From Miscanthus floridulus (lineage: Eukaryota; Streptophyta; Magnoliopsida; Poales; Poaceae), in assembly GCF_019320115.1 (NCBI RefSeq), contig NC_089583.1, forward strand, positions 78,059,739 through 78,123,738: a stretch of 64,000 nt of DNA, in the 5' to 3' direction. The position numbers and the translations under genes are program-made. This document shows, in pieces, positions 11,977 to 23,299 of the stretch (position 1 is the stretch's first letter; each line of letters starts with the position of its first letter). The notes under the pieces are model-generated. The model was given only the letters and a program-made list of their open reading frames with translations, searched no databases and was not told the origin of the DNA.

Positions 11977-13499
11977 TGAACTACCATTTGTTGATCTTGC
12001 ACATTGCCATTACTAGTGCTTGCTTGGATTTGATCATGAGAACCACTAGCTTGCACATTTGAGTTAGAGAGCACTTGATTCTTGTCATCTTCAACATCAA
12101 TCACCTCTCTAGGCCTTAACTCACCAATGTCCATGTTCTTCATTGCATTGACCAATTGAGTGCCTCTTACATCATCTAGATTCTCATCTTCCTCTTAGAA
12201 ACCATTTGTTTTATCAAACTCCACATCATGAACCTCCTCAAGAGTGCCACTAGCCAAATTCCAAACTCTATAAGCCTTGCTAGTAGTGGAGTAACCAAGC
12301 AAGAAACCTTCATCACATTTCTTTTCAAACTTACTCAATCTAGTGCCTTTCTTTAATATATAGCATTTACAACCAAAGACCCGAAAGTATGCTATGTTGG
12401 GCTTTCTTCCATTCAATAGCTCATAAGGTGTCTTTTCCATCATGGGGTGACAATAGAGTCAGTTGCTATAGTAGCAAGCCGTGTTGATTGCCTCGGCCCA
12501 AAATGAATGACTCACATTGTACTCACTCAACATTGATCTTGCCATATCAATCAAGGTTCTATTCTTTCTTTCAACTAAGCCATTTGATTGAGGAGTGTAC
12601 TTGGCCAAGAATTAATGTCTAATTCCAAATTCATCACATAACTCATCAATTCTAGTGTTCTTGAACTCACTACCATTGTCACTTCTAACTTTCTTGATGG
12701 TTGTTTCAAACTCATTGTGAATGCCCTTGACAAATGATTTAAATATTGCAAACACATCACTCTTGTCACCAAGAAAGAATACCCATGTGTATCTAGTGAA
12801 ATCATCCACAATCATAAATCCATATTTGTTTCCACCAATGCTAGTGTATGTGGTTGGTCCAAACAAGTTCATATGCATCAACTCAAATGCCTTGGATGTG
12901 CTCATCATGCTCTTTTTAGGATGTGTATTACCAACTTGCTTTCCGGCTTGACATGCACTACATAGCTTATCCTTCTCAAATGTGACATCTTTCAAGCCTC
13001 TAACTAAGTCATGCTTAATCAATTTGTTCAATTGTTTCATTCCAACATGACCAAGCCTTCTATGCCATAACCAACCCATGCTAGACTTAGTGATCAAACA
13101 TGTTGACAATTGAGCTTCTCTAGCATTGAAATCAACTAAGTACAGATTCTCATATCTAAATCCTTTGAATATCAAGTTAGAGCCATCTACACTTATGATC
13201 TCTACATCATCCACACCAAATATGCACTTGAAACCAAGATCACACAATTGAGCTACCGACAATAGGTTAAAGTTCAAGCTCTCTACTAGTAGCATATTGG
13301 AAATGCTCAAATCATTGGATATTGCAATCTTACCAAGCCCTTTGACCTTGTCTTTGCCATTGTCACCAAATGTGATACTATCAATCCCATTGCTCTTGCT
13401 TTCATTGATTGAATTGAACATTCTTGGATCACCGGTCATGTGTCGTGTGCACCCACTATCAAGCACCCAATGCCTTCCTCTAGCTTTATAATTTACCTA
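11977..13499 (-). pseudogene. Copia-1 pol, N-terminal part: protease and integrase
   Basis: Read on the minus strand from about 13496, the frame starts with the aspartic protease motif LDSGCTRHMTGD. It continues into the GAG-pre-integrase segment (HRRLGHVGMKQL, then an HHCC-type CSAC) and the integrase core (IVDDFTRYTW, VRSDNGSEF). An in-frame stop at about 12612 interrupts the core. Further stops occur near 12460 and near 12197. Recognisable integrase C-terminal sequence (ELLNGRKPNIAYFRVFGCKC) persists down to the CACTA junction. A TAG at 13497-13499 separates this frame from the gag end. The product would mature the polyprotein and insert cDNA, but this copy cannot. Confidence 0.92.
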
Positions 13500-13509
13500 C
13501 AAAAGAAGA

Positions 13510-14347
13510 TCAATTCTTTTTAGGTACCCAAACTTGCTTGGGTCCTTGTAGGTTAGTCACTAAGGTCTTTGGTATCCAAATGGCCTTCTTCTTTGGGCCC
13601 ACAATTGGTGTACCAATGAACTTAGCCTTCACACTGTTGGCACCCTTATAAAGCATGTAACAAGAATCAAATTTAATTGAGGATACATTAGGTAGCTTGT
13701 TCTTGTTAGTCTTGCAATTTTGCTCTATATGCCCAACTTGCTTGCATCTATTGCAAAACCGACCATTGCCCTTCACAAAGCTAGCTTTGGGAGTGACAAA
13801 GGCCGCCTTGCCTTTCTTGGGGGTATAGCCTAATCCCTCTTTGTTGAGAGAAAATCTTTGGCTACCCAAGCACTTTAGCAAGTGGGCTTCTCCACCATAG
13901 GCATTGCCTAAGGCATGAGTGAGCTCATTTACCTCCTTCTTGAGGTTCTCATTTTCCACCATTAGTGATGTATTATTTATAGGTGGAGTAGAAGTGGTAG
14001 TGCTACAAGAAGAGTTAGTGGGAGCAACTATAGTGGGCATAAAAGAATCATCAATAATATCACGTGTTAGTCCCACATCACATGTAATCATCACTTGCTC
14101 CTTCTTGGCCTCCTCCTTCTTGACTTGCTCAATGAGAGAGGAGTGAGCTTTTTCAAGTTTAGAGTGAGTTTTGCCAAGCTTCTCATGGGCTTCCATTAGC
14201 CTCTCATGAGTGGCATTTATCTCATCAAAGGATTGCTCAAGAGATTTTAATTTCTTGCGTAATTCTTTGCACTCCTTTCTCTTCATCTCATTGCAAGCGT
14301 GCACTTGCTCACACAAGTCCAAGAGCTCCTCCTTGGAGTACTCATCG

Positions 14348-14378
<31 letters not shown>

Positions 14379-15618
14379 TATCATTCCTACAAGAGTCACT
14401 TTCACATTCATCATCATCACTCTCATCATATTTTACCTTGGTAGGCTTTGCCATGAAGCATGTTGATGGAGTGTCGAAGATGGAGGGCTTGTCGTTGATG
14501 GCGATGCTTGCTAGTGCTCTCTTGATAGACTTCTTGCCATCATCACTAGAGTCATCACTATCCAATGAGCCATCACTATCCCAAGTGACTACATAGCCTC
14601 CACCCTTCTTCTTCTTTTGGAAGGTCATTCTCCTTTCCTCCTTCTCCTTCTTTTCTTTCTTATCCTCCTTGTGCTTCTTCTTCTCATCTTCATCATTGTC
14701 ACTATTGTATGGACAATTTACTACTACATGATCGGGGCTCTTGCAATTGTAGCATCTTCTCACATACTCTTTCTTCTTGGTGTGATCTCTTCTCTTTCTT
14801 ACACCATAGCCCTTCTTCTTCATGAACTTGCCCATCTCGTGCACAAAGAGGGCCATAGCATCATCATCAATATCACTTAGATCTTCATCATCACTTGATT
14901 CTTTCTTGGACTTGCCCTTGTTTTTGTATGATGATGAACTAGCCTTGAATGCTATGCTTTTCTTCTTCTTATCCTCTTCTTCCTTCTTGTCCTCCTTGTC
15001 ATCCCCCTCCCTTTCTATACGGTATGTCTCTTGTGTCATGACATCACCTAGTACTTGGTTGGGGGTAATGTCCTTCAATCCTCCTCTTATGATGAGCAAT
15101 CTTAACATCTCAAATCTTGGAGGTAAGCACATCAAGAATCGATGGGAGACATCATTATCCTTGATCTTCTCTCCCAATACCTTCAAGTCGTTGACAATGA
15201 CTTGCAATCGATGGAACATCTCTGGAATGCTCTCATCTTCCTTCATCTTGAAGCTTATCAATTTATCCTTGAGGATATACAACTTGGCACTCTTCACCGC
15301 CGGTGTGCCTTCATATGTTTCATCCAAACTCTTCCACACCTAATTTGCTCTATCACAATCCTTGATTTGCTCAAACACCTTGGAATCAATGGCATTGTAT
15401 ATGGTGTTGAGAGCCATTATATTGCATTGCTTACTGATCTTATCTTAATTGGTTGGATCATTGGGATCAATGATAGCATAGTCATTCTCGGTCACTTCCC
15501 ATACTTGATCATTGATTGAATCAAGATACATCCTCATCTTTCTCTTCCAATAACCATAGCATGTGCCATCAAAGAACGGTGGTTTGCCCCCCACATGGTT
15601 GAACACAACTTGAGCCAT
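13510..15618 (-). pseudogene. Copia-1 gag (nucleocapsid/capsid polyprotein)
   Basis: The minus-strand start is an ATG at 15618-15616, followed by MAQVVFNHVGGK and a UBN2-type capsid region (VWKSLDETYEG). In-frame stops occur at about 15450 and at 15342-15340, so the first 93 codons are cut off from the rest. The main block (15339-13510, 609 codons) has lysine/glutamate-rich stretches and two zinc knuckles of the CX2CX4HX4C type (CYNCKSPDHVVVNC and CNRCKQVGHIEQNC). Between them lie a poly-Asp run at about 14340-14390 and a coiled-coil-like segment (14100-14330). The C-terminus ends in a PKQVWVPKK motif. Gag would package element RNA in cytoplasmic particles. Confidence 0.93.
14340..14388. repeat. 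CAT/ATG trinucleotide repeat inside copia-1 gag
   Basis: A run of about a dozen CAT units (plus strand), interrupted near both ends. On the minus strand it encodes the poly-aspartate tract of gag. A similar GAT run recurs in the second copia element's gag near 60000. Confidence 0.9.
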
Positions 15619-15663
15619 AATTTGACATCGAGGTTGTTAAGCCTTTAATCAAATGGTAACCAC

Positions 15664-15676
15664 GGCTCTGATACCA
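15664..15676 (-). other. Copia-1 primer-binding site
   Basis: On the minus strand this reads TGGTATCAGAGCC, the initiator-methionine tRNA complement used by most plant copia elements. It lies two bases inside the LTR edge at 15679. It fixes the transcription direction as minus and makes the right LTR the 5' LTR. Confidence 0.93.
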
Positions 15677-15678
15677 CT

Positions 15679-18487
15679 TGAAAGGTCCTAATATGGCTAG
15701 AGGGGGGTGAATAGCCTATTTAAAAATCTATAAATCAACTATAGCAATTTGATTAGTATGACAAATAGCGTAATGCAAACTTGCTCTAGCTCTACAAGGG
15801 TTGCGAGCCACCTATCCAACAATTCTAGTTGCAATGATTACTTAGGCACACAAACTTGCTATGTAATTACTCACTAAGTGCTCTCAATCTTGCTACTCTA
15901 AAGAGCTCAACTAGATGAATGTAAATAATAAAGCAAGCTCTCAATTCTAATTACACTAAAGAGCTTGTATCAACTAGTTTGCAAAAAAGTAAATAAGTGA
16001 GTAGGGTGATTATACCGCCGTGTAGGGAATGAACCAATCATAAGATGAATATATAGCCAATCACCGGGAGAATACCAAAGACAAGAGACAATCAATTTTC
16101 TCCCGAGGTTCACATGCTTGCCAACACGCAATGTCCTCGTTGTGTCGATCAACACTTGGTGGTTTGGTAGCTAAGAGGTGTTTCACAAACCTCGTCCACA
16201 TGATAGGACACTGCAAGAACCGACCCACAAGTGAGGTAACTCAATGACATGAGCAATTTACTAGAGTTACCTTTTGGCACTCCGTCGGGGAAGGTACAAC
16301 TCCCCTTACAATCACCGAAGGTGGCCACGAACAATTACCAACTCATGTCGATCCTTCACCGCTGCTCCAACCGTCTAGGTGGTGGCAACCACCAAGAGTA
16401 ACAAGCGAAATCCACAGCGCAACATGAATACCAAGTGCCTCTAGATGCAATCATTCAAGCAATGCACTTGGATTCTCTCCCAATCTCACAATGATGATGG
16501 ATCAATGATGGAGATGAGTGGGAGTGCTTTGGCTAAGCTCACAAGGTTGCTATGTCAATGAAAATGTGCAAGAGTTTTGGCTTGAGCCGGCCATGGGGCT
16601 ATAAATAGAGCCCCCACCAAATAGAGCCGTTATACCCCTTCACTAGGCAAAACGCGCTCTGACCGGACGCTCCGGTCATATTGATCGGACCCTGGACTCA
16701 GCGTCTGGTCCACCGATTCATACCACGTGTCACTAGCTTCAAACGCTATTCATCAGATTTCAACGGCTATGTAGTTGACCAGACGCTCCGGCTAAACTGA
16801 TCGGATACTGATGCCTCAGCGTCCGGTCGTTTCCAGTAAGCTCCCCGAGGCGTATTTCTTTGACCGGACGTGTCCGGTCCACCATGACCGGACACAGACC
16901 AGCGTCCGATGCAATACCCTAGGTACTGTGCCGACCGACCAGTTCGACCGGACGCAAGCTGCCAGTGTCCGGTGCTTTCAGACGCAGCGTCCGGTCAGTT
17001 GACCGACGCCAGCGTCTTCGCGACCAACTCGTTTTCACTTCTAACTTCTTCACCCTTGCTCCAATGTGCCAACCACTAAGTGTATTACCTTGTGCACATG
17101 TGTTAGCGTATTTTCACAAACATTTTCAAGGGTGTTCATACTTCACTAGATCCTAAATGCATATGCAATGAATTAGAGCATCTAGTGGCACTTTGATAAC
17201 TGCATTTCGATACGAGTTTCACTCCTCTTAATAGTACGGCTATTTATCCTAAATGTGATCACACTCACTAAGTGTCTTGATTACTAAAACAAAATGGCTC
17301 CTACTTTTTATACCTTTGCCTTGAGCCTTTTGTTTTTCTCTTTCTTCTTTTCCAAGTTTAAGCATTTGACCATCACCATGCCATCACCATTGTCATGATC
17401 TTCACCATTGCTTCATCACTTGGAGTAGTGTCACCTATCTCATAATCATCTTTGATAAACTAGGTTAGCACTTAGAGTTTCATCAATTAAACAAAACCAA
17501 ACTAGAGCTTTCAATCTCCCCCTTTTTGGTAATTGATGACAACCCTTATACAAAGATATGAATTAAAGTACAATTGAATCCATGTTGCTTGCCCAAGCAT
17601 ATTTACCATGTGTAAAAGATATAGACAAGTTTCATGAACTCCAAATGGTAGCAATTGCTCCCCCTACATATGTGCTAAGAATTTGGATTGTAGCTTTGCA
17701 CATATGATTAGATAGGAAATATAGGAGTCAATTTCTACCAAATGATGCTAAGGTATAAGAGATGGACCTTTGAAGCGTGATACCAATCGGAGTGCACTAA
17801 TATACCATCCTTAGCACCATTAGTAACTAGACATATACAAAAACTAGAATACCCCGTGAGATCAATATTACATGCAAGGGTCTAGTTTCCATAGAATGAA
17901 CATAAGTCTAGTTACTTAGCCTATGCATGCTAGTTTTTTATTTCAACATTCAAACCTACAACTAGCATACACCACACAAGCATGGATATTTGAAATTAAA
18001 ACTTATACCATGCAAGCAAACATATATAATGCTCATTCAAATGCACCATATAAGTTTATGAGCTTGCTCCCCCTATTTGTATGCTCAAAATTTTAATTGA
18101 TCCCCTTCTTTTGTCATATATTATCTCTCCCCCTTTGTTTTCACTATCTTTGTACACTATTTCTCCCCCTTTGTCATCAATGACCACAAAGGCTTAAAGT
18201 ATAGATAGGGTAGGATTATTAATGTCAATAATTTGCACAAAAGGTGGCCTCAAATTATGGATATGTTGGGGTGAAATCACGCGAAATGAGGATCATTTTC
18301 TCAATTTGGTTCAATCTAGATTACTTGCTTAAGATATTTAACTCGGTTTGATCCAAGGATAAGCTTCTTCACACCTCTAAATAAGGGTTATCTTGTACCA
18401 TGTTGAGTTAAACACTCATAACTCATTTTCTAAATCAAATACTAGGTTTACAAGCCCACAAATATGTCATATGCTACCACTAGACCG
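15679..18487 (-). repeat. Copia-1 right LTR (5' LTR of the element), truncated
   Basis: Direct repeat of 6027-8838, starting TGAAAGGTCC. Sequence matches the left LTR up to about 18487 (CTAGACC, A/G, TTT) and then switches to unrelated sequence. About 135 bases that the left LTR retains, up to its likely CA end, are therefore missing here. The promoter of the element would lie in this LTR, and its outer edge is lost. GACCGGACGC-type motifs recur at about 16660-17005. Confidence 0.85.
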
Positions 18488-20324
18488 TTTAGGCGAACAG
18501 TGATATGACGCCATAAACCTGATGTCATAATGAAAGGTGGAAAAGGCCGAAACGTCTACACAGTGTAAAGAATCCAAAGAAAAGGTAGAGAAAAGTCTAG
18601 GCCGTATATAATCGAATCTGTTAAAAACGGGAGGCTTCGATGCGTCAGATCTAGCGGGTCGTGCTCACCTTTCTAATCTAAGGGTCAAACTAAATTAGCA
18701 TTGCTGACAAATGGCTATTAGGCAGTACTAGATCCAATGCAACTTGCTCAATTCGTCGGGGAAAAAAACACTATAACAACGGTTACACATACGGAAGGGC
18801 CAGTGCACAGACATCCGGCTGCAGGATTCGTCCAGACGTTGCTCGTACATTTCGCATCGCATCCCATGCCCCGCACGTTCCGCATCCTATCCCACGCCAG
18901 CGCTGCGTCAAAACGCAGCCCCTCAATGACCCCCACTCCAACGCCAACGCCGAGGCGAGATGGAGGGAAGGGAAGGAAGAGGAGGGAGATGAAAGTAGAG
19001 GGTGAGGCACGCCGCGCGAGGTAGAAGTCGAAGCCCTGCGGAAGGCCGTTGTCCGCCAACCACCGGCGCTGTTGCAACATGTATAATATCCGATCTACTT
19101 TGAAAACATACAAATGCAACACTTGCAACATACGTCTGAAGACAGATGAAATATTTGAAATATGCGTCCAAAACACTTGCAAAAACACCCGAAAACACAT
19201 GAAAACCCACTATAAAACATACGCAACATTCAGATAAAACACTTGCAGCATACAAATGAACACACTTGCAATATACGTCTGGAAAACAGATGAAACATTG
19301 AGAATAGAATCTCGCAACATACGTGCACAACCCTTGCAACATATGCAACATCTTAATCTACTTTTGCAACATCCATATGAAATACTTGCAACATACCTAT
19401 GAGACATCTGAAACACTTGAAACATAAGGCTTGCAACATGCGTTTTCCACCCTTCTTCTATACGACGCAGCGCAGAGCGGGGGAATGGTCGGTTCTGGCC
19501 CGCCGGCGGCTGAGGATATGGTGGTGCGGCCTAGCAACGGCCAGCTGCGCCTGCGCCTGGCCTAGGCCTGGCCAGCGACAACCCCTTCTCCTGGCCGCCT
19601 GGCCTTGGCACGGCAGAGGACGGGCATGGCGCGGCAGGGGATGGAGGCACTGTGGGGGATGGGGGCGCCGCGGGGATGGCGGCGGCGGCGCGTTGGAGTG
19701 GGCCACAGCGTGGGATGGAGGCGCCGCAGGGGATGGCGGTTGCGTTACGGTGGAGCAAGGCGGGTGGACGGGCCGCACGATGGACGAGCGCGGAGTGGGG
19801 AGACGAGCATAGAGTGGGGAGATTTGATTTTTTTTATTTTTCGGATCCGGACGGACGGACGCCCGAGCGTGAGCATTATCGTTACATTGGTGTTGCTTGG
19901 CAACTTTTAAGTACCAAATGACCTTATTATTTCTTGAGTTGGCGCTAGCTACAGAAAGACATCCTTCTATGTTTCTATTGTCTTCTAAAAGGGAGATAGG
20001 AGTGTTTATTTTTTCCTTCACATTCCCACGTGACTATGTTGAGAGCAAGAAAATCACGAGAAACACAAAACAAATTAAAATATATTTAAAATGCAGGGGC
20101 ACTAATGATGGTCACATTAATACTATAATTTATGAAAAAGAGGCTATTAGCAGAGTTTTTTAAACTCTAAAAAAGAAATAGTTTTAACAAAACAACGGTT
20201 TTAAAAAATTACAAGATTTGTTGTATTCATTCAAATGTCCAGCTGCTTTTAAAAATCATAGTATTTTGAAAACTATAATACGTCTTTAATACTTGAAAGA
20301 TAGTTCAAATCAAACAGTGGCTTA
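18488..20324. other. Intergenic: TTGCAACATA-rich repeat zone and GC-rich segment
   Basis: From about 19060 to 19440 the sequence is a degenerate series of short units built on ACTTGCAACATA and CAGATGAAACA. From 19450 to 19870 it turns GC-rich, with overlapping open frames on both strands that lack domains. Together they may be one old DNA transposon, but no terminal inverted repeats or target duplication could be identified. No gene is supported. Confidence 0.5.
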
Positions 20325-20578
20325 GTTCAGTCTCAATGGAGAGTTTGATGGCGCTGTTTCCTAGACTGTCACGTCATATGAAATAAAATTAAGCTTAAAT
20401 GAAACATCAACTCTCAATGTAGAGTTTAATTAGTATTTAATTTCATGACTCATAGAGAGTTAGTAATAGTACAAGAGTTTCATCTAGATGAAACTTATTT
20501 TTTCTCTCTTCTTAAATACGCTATCGTGTCATAAAAATAACTATTATTTAATGCAAATAAAACTCACCACGACTGGCC
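20325..20578. mobile_element. Tourist/PIF-Harbinger-like MITE with TTA duplication
   Basis: The left end is GTTCAGTCTCAATGG and the right end inverted is GGCCAGTCGTGGTGAG. TTA flanks both sides (20322-20324 and 20579-20581). It is 254 bp, AT-rich and non-coding. It belongs to the same terminal style as the element at 48552-48863. Confidence 0.7.
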
Positions 20579-20581
20579 TTA

Positions 20582-20766
20582 GGGGGTGTTTGGCACGGCT
20601 ACTCTTGAAGGGCTCCTCCAGAGGAGCCAGAGCCGTTTTTGGAGAAGCTACGATCTCCGGCTCCTTTACTTTTCACTGAAAAACGGCTTCTCCAGAGAAA
20701 CGTTTGGCGGGACTCCTTCGCAAGAGCTAGAGGCAGAGCCGGAGAAAAACCCTACCAAACAGGCCC
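20582..20766. mobile_element. Small MITE-like inverted-repeat element
   Basis: The left end GGGGGTGTTTGGC and the right end CCAAACAGGCCC form imperfect terminal inverted repeats. Internal GGCTCCTCCAGAGGAGCC and CTTCTCCAGAGAA are palindromic. It directly abuts the preceding MITE. A target duplication is not evident, so class assignment is uncertain. Confidence 0.5.
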
Positions 20767-21475
20767 TGCATTTTTTTTTTTTTTGTTAGGGAACGAGAAA
20801 GCCCGAGAGTGCACGCAAAACCAGAAGCGATGACTTGGCCCAAGTCAACCGCGTTCACAAGACTCCACGAAGAATTGACGGGGCAGAAGGGAGAAGCTAT
20901 CCCTTTCGTCTGGTCTACGGAGTACTGTCGTTTGCGCGATTGTGCAGCAGGGCACGCCGCGCATGACAAAAAAGCAAAATCAGAAATAAAGTGGGCTGGA
21001 GCTAACGATCTATGGGTAGCACGCAGATTACAGCGATTGCTAAATTGTGGTGTTTCGTTCGTACAACTTTCTTGGTGGAATCACAAACTTCTTTTACCCA
21101 CACAGGTCGTCAAGTGTCAAGCCGGCTATTCTTCCCGGAAAACTAGTAATTAAACTAGAGCACCCCTACGAGTTCACGTCTACGAGATGAACCTGAGCCT
21201 CCCGAAGCGTCTTGTACTTCCTTGGTAAAATATCTAGTGGAGTTTCTAAAAAAATTAAAACTATGGACATCCCTAACGTATCTATTGATATACATGGTTT
21301 TTCATTTGATTTTTCTAGATTGAGTTTGAATTTTGCTATAATAGTACATCTATTGATGCACTATACATAGTTCCAAATTTCTAAAAACTCCTAAGTATAT
21401 TTTTTAAAAGATTTTTCTGATTTCACGAGTAAAACATTTGCGCTCAATATTTTTCCGCCTTTATTATAGTTACTA
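20767..21475. other. Intergenic, no gene recognised
   Basis: A short T tract (20769-20784) follows the MITE. An open frame of 114 codons at 20809-21153 (+) has no domain or splice context that I recognise and is not supported as a gene. The rest is AT-rich. Confidence 0.4.
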
Positions 21476-22074
21476 GCAAATATGCACGTGCGTTGCCACG
21501 GGTGAAAAAACATCAAATGATCATGAAAAACAACAATAGAATGTTACATATCTATTTATGTGTTACTCTTTTTTATAAAATTTGAAGGCTAAATTTATTT
21601 TATTGATAATCTTGACATCCATGGTATTAGTTAATATTTGCAATAATATGTAGCTTGGACGCATATATATTTTGTTTATATTAATTGGATAACAAATTGT
21701 TTAATTCAGTTCATGTTTTGATTAGTTGAACCATTTAGCTAATCTAGGTTCTAATAAAAATAAATTTCATTCATAATCAGAACTACATACTTAGTGGTAA
21801 AAATGTTTGTCTCTTAGTGATTATTGAAAGATCAAGGGTTGAAAGACCAACAATATTTGTACATTTGGTTTTTAAGTTGATAAGAAAAAGGGAAAAGAAA
21901 GAGAGGCGGAAAAGAAAAGAGCGGTGGAATACTGAAATGGCAAAATTGGCACAGATGGACTGACGGATGGAATATGGATTGGGAAAAAAACACGCACAGG
22001 GAAAAATAAAAATTGACCGAAATAAAAAATCTCACTACAACACTAAACCTTCATCTAGCGTCCGAATCATATAG
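21476..22074. repeat. Dispersed grass repeat, left part, interrupted by gypsy-1
   Basis: Begins ACTAGCAAATATGCACGTG followed by CGTTGCCACGGGTG, a phrase very common in grass genomes at the edge of a dispersed element whose class I cannot assign. It is cut at 22074 by the gypsy LTR. Its continuation resumes at about 37565. Confidence 0.5.
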
Positions 22075-23285
22075 TGTCGGTGTTTTGTAAATCGAACTAA
22101 TAAATTTATATAGTTGCCGCGGTACTCTAGGAATACGATGGTAGCATCCAAAAGACACGAGGAGCTATACTGGTTCAGGCCAGAGGCCTACGTCCAGTCT
22201 CAGAGATGATCGAGTGTGTGTTCCTCGCTTAAATGATCTAAAGTTCTTACAATGGAGGGTGCAAGAAAGGTGGAAGAGGTTGGAGAGCTAGAGCAAGGAG
22301 ATGGACTGCGTGAAGAGAAGCTCTAGGAGCCTTGCTACGATGGAGAATGAGTAAAATGGTAGAGGATGAGAATGTCTCGAGATGGTGCCATGGCTGCTCT
22401 TATATAGAGTTAAGGGCCAGGGCATTTACAAACCAGTAGGTTCCACCAACCGAAGGGTCATGAGCCTGAGGGAGGGCCTAGTTAACTTGGCTTGCAAGCT
22501 ACGCCGTCTTGAGGCACAAGTCCGGGCGTGGTTATTGTCATGGTCTTGTGGCCACGTCGCGGTATGGTGTGGCGTGATGTTACTGTGCCGGCCATGGCAG
22601 CACTGTAGGCACATTGGTGCTTCGCCAGCCGTCTTGTGCGACGTGGTCTCCGCCGTGGTCTTCGTCATCGTCTCCTAGTTTCCTGGGACATCGTATAGGA
22701 GTTGGTAGCCGGCCCCATGGTCATCGATACCTGATTGGCTTGAGGAGCTGAGGGCCACGATCCCAATCGTTGGGGTCGTGGCTTTGCCGATCTAGATGGC
22801 CTCTAAGTCAAGGCTCTCGTCGTGGATCCCATCCCATAGTGGATGGAGTCGTACCTTCATCTTGTCGGACCGTATTTGGACGGTGGGCTCCATACCGGTC
22901 CTCACCGTTGTGCCGTGTTGTCTTGTCTGTGCAGTGTGGCACAGGGATGGCGTCTAACCGGACTGAGGTGACCACTGTCCCCTTGGTCCTTGTGGGGTCA
23001 ATGCGGCGTGCTTGTTCTTATCAGAGCAGGCAAGCTTGGCTGGGCCCGACCTCTCCCCGTTCCCTTCGGGGGTTGTGACGAGGGAGAGGTTGTGCGCCTT
23101 TCGAGCGTCGTGCGGCTAAGGCAGGAGGAAGGGGTCGTGGCTGACTCCGGCCTTAGCGTCTGGCCTAGTTCACTTGGCTTAGCTGGGCCTCGATCATTCG
23201 AGCCTTCGCTAGTTGAGAAATTGTGGGCCGCGTGGCCTGCTAACTAATTGATGCCTTGAGACACCCTGGGGTTATGACCCCGATA
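22075..23285 (-). repeat. Gypsy-1 left LTR (3' LTR)
   Basis: Starts TGTCGGTGTTTTG and ends GACCCCGATA, where the canonical CA terminus has become TA. It aligns over its full length with 36351-37559 but with substantial divergence, suggesting an old insertion. Open frames inside it are not genes. Confidence 0.9.
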
Positions 23286-23299
23286 GTAGCCCCCGAGCG
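23286..23299 (-). other. Gypsy-1 polypurine tract
   Basis: The minus strand reads CGCTCGGGGGCTAC immediately before the 3' LTR. This CTCGGGGGCTAC signature is typical of a large family of grass gypsy elements, and it primes plus-strand DNA synthesis. Confidence 0.75.

Larger units (their letters stand above)
6027..18487 (-). mobile_element. Ty1/copia LTR retrotransposon, Maximus/SIRE-like, decayed
   Basis: Two long direct repeats (from 6027 and from 15679, both opening TGAAAGGTCC) bracket an internal region. On the minus strand this encodes gag with two zinc knuckles, then protease, integrase, reverse transcriptase and RNase H, which is the copia order. A tRNA-iMet-type primer-binding site (PBS) lies next to the right LTR. 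Stop codons break gag and pol, so the copy is inactive. A CACTA transposon is nested in pol at 10738-11976. No TSD is visible: the left flank is GCAGC and the right LTR appears truncated. The long LTRs and long acidic gag suggest the Maximus/SIRE lineage. Confidence 0.93.

Noticed and set aside
10287..13491. Plus-strand open frames across the copia pol region
   Set aside because: Opposite-strand shadows of the RT and integrase coding sequence, without family features.
14340..14388. Short regular repeats considered as a CRISPR array
   Set aside because: They are a pure trinucleotide repeat in a retrotransposon gag within plant DNA. No spacer-repeat structure exists anywhere in the window.
14210..15343. 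Plus-strand Ser-rich and hydrophobic open frames of 87-173 codons
   Set aside because: They are the complement of copia-1 gag. The serine runs are the reverse of the poly-Asp repeat.
19399..20021. Frames up to 187 codons in the GC-rich block
   Set aside because: Both strands are open simultaneously with low-complexity composition. No support as a gene.
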